From positions 1 to 35,388 of the forward strand of contig CANRBR010000006.1 of assembly GCA_947628915.1 (NCBI GenBank): a DNA stretch of 35,388 nt. The letters run 5' to 3'. This DNA comes from an uncultured Bacilli bacterium. GTDB lineage: Bacteria > Bacillota_I > Bacilli_A > RF39 > UBA660. Position numbers and translations under genes: made by a program. Below, piece after piece: positions 29,667 through 35,388 of this stretch (position 1 is its first letter; the number at the start of each line of letters is the position of its first letter). Below the pieces are notes generated by a model, which had not been told where the DNA came from, did not search any database, and worked only from the letters and a program-made list of their open reading frames with translations.

Positions 29667-30443
29667 ATGGCTAGTAGAATGGATAGATATAATAATGAAA
29701 CTTCTATAAGAGGTCGTAGTGATAGAAACAAAAATCTATATAGACAAATAGAAGATTTGGATAGTTATACAAATATCGAAGGTGTAGCCACTATTGAAAA
29801 GACTAATGAAATAGATATCTCTAAAGTAAAAGAGATGTTAAAAAATAGAGAAAACTATAAAAAGCAAAGAGAACTTAGAGGTATAATAAAGGAAGAAGAA
29901 ATAAAAGAAGAACCTACTGTAGAAAAAGAAGAGGAAATTAGAAATTACGATATAAACGATATACTTTCTAAATTAAAAGAAGAACCTAAAGAAGAGAATA
30001 AATATAGAAGTTTAGGCGAAGAACAATTTAATGTATTAAAAAGTCTTAATAAAAAAGGAAAAGACTACGATGTAGAAAAAGAGGAAAAAGAATTAAAAGA
30101 GTTAATTAATACATTAACTGCTACAAAGGCACTCACAAGTAGTGATGATCCAAATGATGTTGGATTACTCGATGAATTAAAGTCAGATACTATGGTTGGG
30201 GATGTATCTTCAATTAAAAAAATTATTGAAGAAGAAAAACAAGTCGCAAAACCACAAGAAGAAGAAAAAGAAGAGATAGATAAATCTTTCTATACATCTA
30301 GTTTTGGATTTACACAGAAAGATTTTGAAGAATTAAAGAACATGAATCATAATATAAAAAAGAGTAATAAATTTATAATTATATTACTCGTAGTATTAAT
30401 AGTTTTAGTTGCTGCGGGTGCTTTATACTTCGTTTTGACATAA
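29667..30443 (+). CDS. Tail-anchored acidic, Lys/Glu-rich coiled protein
   Basis: 258 aa with SD GGTGAT. The first about 230 residues are strongly charged (KEEEIKEEP, VEKEEEIR, EKEEKELKEL and similar) and probably helical or disordered. A single hydrophobic helix lies at the extreme C-terminus (about 236-257, FIIILLVVLIVLVAAGALYFVL), so it is a tail-anchored protein facing the cytoplasm. The N-terminus (MASRMDRYNNE) is basic. No catalytic motif is visible. Such proteins are often scaffolds for cell division or envelope complexes; I do not recognise a family. It ends at a bidirectional terminator. Confidence 0.75.
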   Translation: MASRMDRYNNETSIRGRSDRNKNLYRQIEDLDSYTNIEGVATIEKTNEIDISKVKEMLKNRENYKKQRELRGIIKEEEIKEEPTVEKEEEIRNYDINDILSKLKEEPKEENKYRSLGEEQFNVLKSLNKKGKDYDVEKEEKELKELINTLTATKALTSSDDPNDVGLLDELKSDTMVGDVSSIKKIIEEEKQVAKPQEEEKEEIDKSFYTSSFGFTQKDFEELKNMNHNIKKSNKFIIILLVVLIVLVAAGALYFVLT

Positions 30444-30473
30444 AAATAAGTAATTGGCATTACTTATTTTTTT
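30442..30473. terminator. Bidirectional terminator between converging genes
   Basis: A perfect 13-bp stem AAAAATAAGTAAT (30442-30454) / ATTACTTATTTTT (30459-30471) with loop TGGC. It serves the + strand gene ending at 30443 and the minus-strand toxin gene ending at 30472. Confidence 0.92.
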
Positions 30474-30762
30474 AACTAAATAAATCTGAATGACTTCCCG
30501 TATTGATTAATAAAAGCAATAGTTCGTTATCGTTATATTGATAAATTAATAACCAGTCTGGATTTATATGACACTCATTACAGTTTTTATAATGTTTATC
30601 ATCTATTAGTTTATGATTTTTATATTTAGGGTCCAGTTCTTCTTTAAATGCTAATTTATCGATAACATCCAATAGTTCATCAATATTTTTATTCTTTTGA
30701 ATTTTCTTTAATGATTTTTTAAATTTTGTAGAAAAAACTACATTGTATTTATACTTAGTCAT
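30472..30762 (-). CDS. YafQ-type toxin (RelE superfamily mRNA interferase)
   Basis: 96 aa on the minus strand. The fold markers and catalytic residues match YafQ: H50 in KNHKL, ECHINPDWLLIY with H65, D69 and W70, and GSHSDLF with H91 and F95. The spacing is close to E. coli YafQ (H50, H63, D67, W68, H87, F91). It is expected to cut mRNA at the ribosome unless bound by its antitoxin. It overlaps the antitoxin gene by 8 bases and lies downstream, the normal order. The residues look intact, so the pair is probably active. Confidence 0.93.
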   Translation of the reverse strand: MTKYKYNVVFSTKFKKSLKKIQKNKNIDELLDVIDKLAFKEELDPKYKNHKLIDDKHYKNCNECHINPDWLLIYQYNDNELLLLLINTGSHSDLFS

Positions 30763-31045
30763 CTGATAGTAATGCCTTCTTTAAATCTTCTCTATTGCTA
30801 TATCTTGGGTATTTTTCTTCATTCTTAATCATTTCATTTACTTCGTTTAGTGCTTCTTTTAATTCTTTACTAGGCGTAGGATTTACAACTTCAAAAGGTA
30901 CTCCGTTTTTCTTAATTACTTGTTTTAAAGTCATATTAATTAGTGTTGTCATGTTTAATCCTAGACTTTTTAAAATATTGTTTGCTTGTTCTTTGTCTTT
31001 AGGGTCAACGTGTACATTAATAACACCGCTTGCTATATTTTCCAT
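30755..31045 (-). CDS. RelB/DinJ-type antitoxin
   Basis: 96 aa on the minus strand. The start at 31045 (MENIASGVINVHVD) follows GAGGGAT; an in-frame GTG four codons upstream is less likely because it would use up that SD. The N-terminal ribbon-helix-helix motif VINVHVDPKDKEQANNILKS LGLNMTTLINM is typical of RelB/DinJ, which bind DNA as dimers and repress their own operon. The C-terminal part (GVPFEVVNPTPSKE...) wraps the toxin. It pairs with the YafQ-type toxin by overlap. Confidence 0.92.
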   Translation of the reverse strand: MENIASGVINVHVDPKDKEQANNILKSLGLNMTTLINMTLKQVIKKNGVPFEVVNPTPSKELKEALNEVNEMIKNEEKYPRYSNREDLKKALLSDD

Positions 31046-31067
31046 ACTATCCCTCACTTTCTATTAT

Positions 31068-31096
31068 ATGGTAGCACATCTCCAACATTTTGTCAA
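31068..31096 (-). promoter_or_regulatory. Promoter of the toxin-antitoxin operon
   Basis: Minus strand: TTGACA (31096-31091), 17-bp spacer ending in TGC, -10 TACCAT (31073-31068), giving an extended -10. A consensus TATAAT (31068-31063) is also present but at a poor spacing of 22 bp. The AT-rich repeats upstream (31097-31135) may be antitoxin operators, but no clean palindrome stands out. Confidence 0.5.
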
Positions 31097-31163
31097 TCTA
31101 TAATGTGTACAATATATATCTAATATCTACATTATTATATGCAATTCTTAAATTATTATTAAT

Positions 31164-31194
31164 AAAAATAAGTAATCACTTTTTACTTATTTTT
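31164..31194 (-). terminator. Terminator of the ger operon
   Basis: A 12-bp stem AAAAATAAGTAA (31164-31175) / TTACTTATTTTT (31183-31194) with a 7-base loop, starting within the last codons of gerAB. Its stem repeats the sequence of the terminator at 30442-30471. Confidence 0.85.
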
Positions 31195-32255
31195 ATTTTA
31201 ATACATATAACTGCTATCCATATTATAGTAAATATAGATGCAAATATTGGAATAATATTAGTCATTAATTTATCTAGATAGATATTGTATTTTGATAAAA
31301 GGATTGTTCCTATTATAATTAAAATACAAGTTATAAAATATAGTAAATTAGTCTTTTTAAACTTTAATGCGCTTTTAACATTATTAGCAATAAAATAAAT
31401 AACCAAAACATTAAATATAAATATGTCGTATAACAGTTGCATAACTAAAATACTTTCTATTCTTGAATTAAGACCAAATAAAGTTACGTGTTTAAGTACA
31501 TGAAACTCAGCGTATTCATACAGTGAAGATAATTCATATCCAAATACTGCTAGTGTTTCAAACAATATACCAAATATAGTAATAATAGATAGTATATATG
31601 ATATTATTAAATATTTTTTTAACTTAGGATTTTCTATACTATCTTTTGGAATCATAGTAAGTAAAACCATAGGAGCAATATTAAATGCATAAAAACCATT
31701 TAAACCACTTGCATAATCTTTTAAAGTTGAAACTAAGAAAGGCTGTAAATTAGATATTTTAAGTGACTGAAGTAATCCTAAAAAACTGATTACTAAGAGT
31801 AATATATTCAGATAAAAGAGTATATTACTAGTCCTAGATACCGTATTAATTCCTTTAGATAAAATGTAGAAACTTGCAATAGCAAAAAGTATAGCTATAG
31901 CAAGAATAGGTGTTTTAGTTAAAAACTGACTTTGTATGAAGCTGCACAAATTCAAATAGTTTAAAGTACACATTAGGTATGCAAATAAAGATGTAATAGT
32001 TATAATAACTATGCCTATTTTTCTTTTAAATAGTTTAATAATTTTATCAGGCAGGCTAAGCGATGGCTCGTAGTTCATAATATATTCTACAAGTAATATA
32101 AATATAATACCTGGAATAACACTTAAAAGAGGTATAATCCAACTATCTTGTTTCATAGAATTTATTAAAGCATTAAAAGTAATACCGATAATAAATGCTC
32201 TAGTAATAAAATAATTTAAGGTTGCTACTTCAAAATTAGTAATCTTTTTTTTCAT
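31176..32255 (-). CDS. gerAB: GerAB-family spore germination permease
   Basis: 359 aa on the minus strand with about ten membrane helices. The opening ITNFEVATLNYFITRAF and the alternating hydrophobic segments with LNYLNLCSFIQSQFL and SNILFYLNILLL are those of the GerAB / endospore germination permease family, in the amino acid-polyamine transporter superfamily. In germinant receptors this subunit binds the nutrient. It is the last gene of the operon and overlaps gerAC by 20 bases. The symbol denotes the family, not a proven orthologue. Confidence 0.88.
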   Translation of the reverse strand: MKKKITNFEVATLNYFITRAFIIGITFNALINSMKQDSWIIPLLSVIPGIIFILLVEYIMNYEPSLSLPDKIIKLFKRKIGIVIITITSLFAYLMCTLNYLNLCSFIQSQFLTKTPILAIAILFAIASFYILSKGINTVSRTSNILFYLNILLLVISFLGLLQSLKISNLQPFLVSTLKDYASGLNGFYAFNIAPMVLLTMIPKDSIENPKLKKYLIISYILSIITIFGILFETLAVFGYELSSLYEYAEFHVLKHVTLFGLNSRIESILVMQLLYDIFIFNVLVIYFIANNVKSALKFKKTNLLYFITCILIIIGTILLSKYNIYLDKLMTNIIPIFASIFTIIWIAVICIKIKISKK

Positions 32256-33429
32256 CGTGTATTTCCTCCAAACTATTTTTAGAAGATACCTTAGTCTTAA
32301 GTATCAGTTTACTATCTATATTAACATCTATTTCAGTAAAAACATCATCCCAATCGTCTTTAACGCTCTTAAAATACTTAGGATGGTTTTGATAAAATTT
32401 AAGTCCAAAACCAAATATGTCTGATTTATATTTTCTTGCAATACTTAATGCCTCGTTTATATGACTTTTAATCTTATTATTAGATTTCTTTTCTAGTTCT
32501 TCTATTACCTTTGAATCCTCTAAGTTAATCTTGCCACGCACCTCTATTATTCTAGCCTCACCTTCAACACTTATATCAACACTCGGCTTACCATTTTTAA
32601 CACTCGTTTTAATACTAGATTTAAAAGATGTCGTATCTACTACTACATATCCATCTTTATAATTTAAAGTTAAATACATCTCACTTATCATATTATTTAT
32701 AATATTTATACCTAGACTCTCATCGTGAGTAGTGAAGTCTACAAGTCTATCATCTTTAAATATAGCAAGATTTCCAATTTTAATATACGCTTTAGGCATA
32801 CTTGATTCTAAGTTCTCTTTATTTTCTCCTTCATCAGGGTCTCCAACAACACTTATAGAGTTTATTGAAGGCTCAATACCATCCCTTAAAAGAATAGATA
32901 GTAAATCATTAAAACTTGTCCTTGCTATTGTACCTTGAAGATTAGTTGTAAATTTTAGGTTATCTGCTATATTTTGAGATGGGAAACTAGCAAGAGGAGT
33001 TAGGATTTTAAGAGTATTAACTGCTTTAGTATCTTTTGCAATCGCTATATAAAAATTATTTCTCGCACTAGTATATCTAACAAATAAATCTACAACATTT
33101 TCAAGACCTTCTTTTGCAATATCTTCTGATACTACAAGCACTGAAAAACTACCTATATAAAGTTCTTTAGGAGATATAAGTCCTATATTCTTTAATGCTT
33201 GGAATAGTGACTCTCCATCTTCTGAATATACTACTATTTGAGACTGTGCGGAGTCACTGTTATCCCCGCTACTTTTAGGTGCGTTTGATATTAAAACACT
33301 AACCTCATACTTATCATCTTTCTTATCTATTGCTATTCCTGTAACGATAGAATAGTCATTTAACTCTTTATAGTTCCAACAACCACATAAAGTTAATAGT
33401 AAAACTAAACTAATTATTATTTTCTTCAT
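32236..33429 (-). CDS. gerAC: Ger(x)C-family germination lipoprotein
   Basis: 397 aa on the minus strand. The signal sequence ends in lipobox LTLCGC (lipidated Cys at 17), followed by WNYKELNDYSIVTGIAID, the standard start of Ger(x)C proteins. The rest is the three-domain outer part; the C-terminal domain (GFGLKFYQNHPKYFKSVKDDW) has the family's typical 'G-x-G-x-x-[FW]-[YR]' stretch. It attaches to the outer face of the spore inner membrane in the GerA complex. It overlaps both neighbours by 20 bases, so the three proteins are coupled. Confidence 0.93.
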   Translation of the reverse strand: MKKIIISLVLLLTLCGCWNYKELNDYSIVTGIAIDKKDDKYEVSVLISNAPKSSGDNSDSAQSQIVVYSEDGESLFQALKNIGLISPKELYIGSFSVLVVSEDIAKEGLENVVDLFVRYTSARNNFYIAIAKDTKAVNTLKILTPLASFPSQNIADNLKFTTNLQGTIARTSFNDLLSILLRDGIEPSINSISVVGDPDEGENKENLESSMPKAYIKIGNLAIFKDDRLVDFTTHDESLGINIINNMISEMYLTLNYKDGYVVVDTTSFKSSIKTSVKNGKPSVDISVEGEARIIEVRGKINLEDSKVIEELEKKSNNKIKSHINEALSIARKYKSDIFGFGLKFYQNHPKYFKSVKDDWDDVFTEIDVNIDSKLILKTKVSSKNSLEEIHDEKKDY

Positions 33430-34879
33430 TTAAGTCACCCATTCTTTTTACATTTTTAGTTAGATAAGTAGGTCTATTTTTAAGATGTTTTCTTGATAAT
33501 CTAATCACACTATCTTTAAGGCTTCTAACACTTATAGGACTAAATGGAGTAAGGTATGGAGTTCCTAAGCATTCTAGGCTAGATAGTTTAGCAATAAACA
33601 TGATAAATATAAGCATAAATCCTACTATACCCATAAATGTCGCACCTAGTATAAATAATATTCTCCATTCTCTAACTGCATCTATGACATCAACATCGTA
33701 AAATACGAGTTCTGATATAGATGTTGCAGCCACGACTATTATTACAATAGGTGAGACTATTCCAGCCGCAACTGCCGCATCACCTAATATTAACGCCCCA
33801 ACTACATTCATCGCACTTCCTGAAAATGATGGAGAGTGAATATCCGCTTCTCTTAATACTTCAAATGTAAGAACGAACAATAATACCTCTATTGCAGTAG
33901 GGAATGGCACGCCATCTCTTTGAATTGCGACCGATATTAATAACTGGTCTGGTATTATTTCTGGATTGTATGTCATTAATGCTATGTAGAGTGCGGGTGT
34001 GATTAAGGCTATAAAAAAGCAAATTATTCTTATTATTCTTGAAAAAGATATATTAAAAGACTTTTGATAGTTATCTTCAGGTGAATGAATAAAGTCAGTT
34101 AGTACTGCAGGAAGAATTAATACAAAAGGTGTATTTTCAACAAGTATTACAATTTTACCATTTAGTAGTGATGTACACGCTTGATCAGGTCTTTCAGTAC
34201 TTATAACTTTTGGAAAAACTGATTTTTGGTTTTTTTCTATCAACTCTCTTATGTAACCACTATCTATTATTGCATCTATATCAATAGCTTTTAAATCGTC
34301 AAGTATTCTTTGTACTTTCCAGTCTGGTACGATATCTTTTATAAATGCAACTGTAACTTTAGTTTTACTTCTTCTTCCAACTTTAACATCCTCGTACCAC
34401 AAATTTGGGTCCTTAATTCTTTTTCTTATTAAACCTAGATTTTTATTATGATTTTCAGTAAAACTGTCCTTAGGTCCGCGTATAATAGTCTCACTAGTTG
34501 ATTCAACCACACCTCTATCAAGGTTTGCTCTTGTCTCAATTACTATTGCCTTTGTTGAGTTATCTACAACAATTATAGTAAAACCACTAGCTAGATAGTA
34601 AAACATATCTTCATAAGTTTCGCATGTCTTCATGTTACTGTTGTAAATACTGTTTTTAACTTGTTCATAAAACGAATCAAATAATTTTTTTCTGTCCAAA
34701 TTAATAATAGCCTTATTTAAAAAGTCACTTATCTTATCGTCACTACTAACACTCTCTAAAAATATGTATCCAACTCTATAATTCTTTTTTTCAATTAGTC
34801 TAGTTACGATATCGCTACTTTTTCCATTCATCGTATTTATAGTTTCAAATATTTTATTTATATTAGTATCTATTTTCAT
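33410..34879 (-). CDS. gerAA: GerAA-family spore germination protein
   Basis: 489 aa on the minus strand, SD GGGTGA before ATG at 34879. A large N-terminal soluble domain (about 1-250) includes RGPKDSFTENHNKNLGLIRKR, a hallmark of GerAA, and EVxxRSKTKV. About five to six membrane helices follow, with RDGVPFPTAIEVL, GDAAVAAGIVSPI and the end motif SLECLGTPYLTPFSP. GerAA subunits form the oligomeric ion channel that releases cations on germination. First gene of the operon, which reads A-C-B. It implies that the host, or its recent ancestor, forms endospores. Confidence 0.95.
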   Translation of the reverse strand: MKIDTNINKIFETINTMNGKSSDIVTRLIEKKNYRVGYIFLESVSSDDKISDFLNKAIINLDRKKLFDSFYEQVKNSIYNSNMKTCETYEDMFYYLASGFTIIVVDNSTKAIVIETRANLDRGVVESTSETIIRGPKDSFTENHNKNLGLIRKRIKDPNLWYEDVKVGRRSKTKVTVAFIKDIVPDWKVQRILDDLKAIDIDAIIDSGYIRELIEKNQKSVFPKVISTERPDQACTSLLNGKIVILVENTPFVLILPAVLTDFIHSPEDNYQKSFNISFSRIIRIICFFIALITPALYIALMTYNPEIIPDQLLISVAIQRDGVPFPTAIEVLLFVLTFEVLREADIHSPSFSGSAMNVVGALILGDAAVAAGIVSPIVIIVVAATSISELVFYDVDVIDAVREWRILFILGATFMGIVGFMLIFIMFIAKLSSLECLGTPYLTPFSPISVRSLKDSVIRLSRKHLKNRPTYLTKNVKRMGDLNEENNN

Positions 34880-34898
34880 ATACTCACCCTTGTTATTA

Positions 34899-34928
34899 TT
34901 GACAGTTTTAAATAATTTATTATATAAT
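34899..34928 (+). promoter_or_regulatory. Promoter of the WG-repeat gene
   Basis: TTGACA (34899-34904), 18-bp spacer, TATAAT (34923-34928), with SD AGGAGG (34940-34945) and ATG at 34951. It is divergent from gerAA. Confidence 0.8.
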
Positions 34929-34930
34929 AA
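34917..34930. promoter_or_regulatory. 14-bp perfect palindrome at the divergent gerAA / WG-repeat promoters
   Basis: TTATTATATAATAA (34917-34930) is its own reverse complement and contains a TATAAT in each direction (34923-34928 on +, 34924-34919 on -). It could give both genes a -10 element or act as an operator. I find no good -35 for the minus direction, so the gerAA promoter is unproven. Confidence 0.35.
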
Positions 34931-34950
34931 GTGTGTTATAGGAGGTTTTT

Positions 34951-35388
34951 ATGGATTTTTTAAAATTTGAAGATAGCATAGAAAATAAATATGTAGATAT
35001 TTGGTCTTTTTATGAGGGTTTAGCGAGAGTTAGAAATAGAGAAGGTTTATATGGATTTATAAATAAAGAAGGAAAAGAAATAATCCCTTGTAAGTATAAA
35101 GATGCATCAGATTTTCAAGAAGGATTGGCAGTAGTTCAAAATAAGAAGTATTTATATGGATTTATAAATAATGAAGGTAAAGAAGTAATTCCTTGTAAGT
35201 ATGAATATGCATTAGATTTTCATGAAGGTTTAGCAAGAGTTTTAAATGCAGAAGATTTATATGGATTTATAAATAATGAGGGTAAAGAAGTAATTCCTTG
35301 TAAGTATGAATATGCATCAGATTTTCAAGAAGGATTGGCAGTAGTTCAAAATAAGAAGTATTTATATGGATTTATAAATAATGAAGGT
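34951..35388 (+). CDS. WG-repeat (YGFI-type) protein, truncated by the window end
   Basis: 146 codons from ATG 34951 to the edge with no stop. After MDFLKFEDSIENKYVDIWSF the protein is made of 35-residue units of the form YGFIN-x-EGKE-[IV]-IPCKY-x(2)-A-x-DF-x-EGLA-[VR]-V-x-N. This is the WG-repeat (KWG leptospira-type) pattern with Tyr in place of the usual Trp before Gly. Such repeats form beta-propeller-like or solenoid surfaces for protein binding. No signal peptide is visible at the N-terminus, so it may be cytoplasmic. The start is supported by AGGAGG five bases upstream and a good promoter. Full length and C-terminal domains are unknown. Confidence 0.9.
   Translation, partial: MDFLKFEDSIENKYVDIWSFYEGLARVRNREGLYGFINKEGKEIIPCKYKDASDFQEGLAVVQNKKYLYGFINNEGKEVIPCKYEYALDFHEGLARVLNAEDLYGFINNEGKEVIPCKYEYASDFQEGLAVVQNKKYLYGFINNEG
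35050..35388 (+). repeat. 105-bp tandem repeats within the WG-repeat gene
   Basis: Unit starts (codon TAT of YGFI) fall at 35050, 35155, 35260 and 35365, exactly 105 bp apart. A 75-base stretch at 35104-35178 recurs without change at 35314-35388, so pairs of units form a 210-bp higher-order repeat that was duplicated recently. The array continues past the window. Confidence 0.9.

Noticed and set aside
30795-31281. Open frames on the + strand opposite the antitoxin and gerAB genes
   Set aside because: They mirror well-supported minus-strand genes or the terminator region, have no SD, and show hydrophobic shadow composition.
35050-35388. CRISPR-like array
   Set aside because: The repeats are in frame, 105 bp long with coding periodicity, and encode WG-type protein repeats; there are no spacers.

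Overview
The window is a very AT-rich stretch of bacterial chromosome. It uses the standard bacterial code: TGA is a real stop at 892-894 and 12768-12770, while tryptophan is TGG. Shine-Dalgarno (SD) sequences are strong (AGGAGG or AGGTGAT types), and promoters are close to the TTGACA / TATAAT consensus. A GerA-type spore-germination operon, RelB/YafQ, RmuC, RNase R and SmpB point to a low-GC Bacillota, perhaps one of the uncultured gut Bacilli lineages. That lineage guess is inference, since no rRNA gene is present.

Bases 1-257 hold the 3' end of a cysteine-rich secreted or pilin-like gene, followed by a clear terminator. From 478 to 21701 every gene runs on the + strand and builds one envelope machine that mixes two known types. 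The first part (478-7054) looks like a Tad (Flp) pilus locus: CpaB-like SAF protein, CpaF ATPase, TadB- and TadC-like membrane platforms, a small separately transcribed pilin candidate, three TadE-like minor pilin candidates and a CpaE-like protein with a broken P-loop. The second part (7145-21701) is a conjugation-type type IV secretion system (T4SS): three VirB2-like pilins, a secreted domain protein, a VirB6/TrbL-like protein, PrgI/VirB3, VirB4 split into two genes, a membrane-anchored C39-like cysteine peptidase, a lipoprotein, an M23 plus muramidase-like cell-wall hydrolase, two VirB8-like proteins and a VirD4/TraG coupling ATPase. I see no relaxase, integrase, transposase, att site or prepilin peptidase in the window. 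The two candidate major subunits (4669-4935 and 9364-9741) each have their own near-consensus promoter and terminator, while the assembly genes are grouped in longer units.

From 21759 to 30443 the genes look like ordinary chromosome: a single-domain rhodanese, RmuC, a YjdF/DUF2238-like membrane protein, a small membrane-anchored protein, RNase R, a CapA-like protein, SmpB, a ferredoxin (minus strand) and a tail-anchored acidic coiled-coil protein. One exception is a 407-aa secreted protein at 24319-25542 whose C-terminus is a fourth VirB2-like module, which ties it to the T4SS although it sits outside the locus.

From 30472 to 34879 the minus strand carries a YafQ/RelB toxin-antitoxin pair and a GerA germinant receptor operon in A-C-B order. 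The window ends in a + strand WG-repeat protein that runs off the edge and is made of 105-bp repeats.

A recurrent layout in the intergenic gaps is a terminator hairpin whose loop or 3' arm also supplies the -35 element of the next gene. The T-tract then acts as the 17-bp spacer, and the -10 element lies only 20-50 bases before the next start codon.
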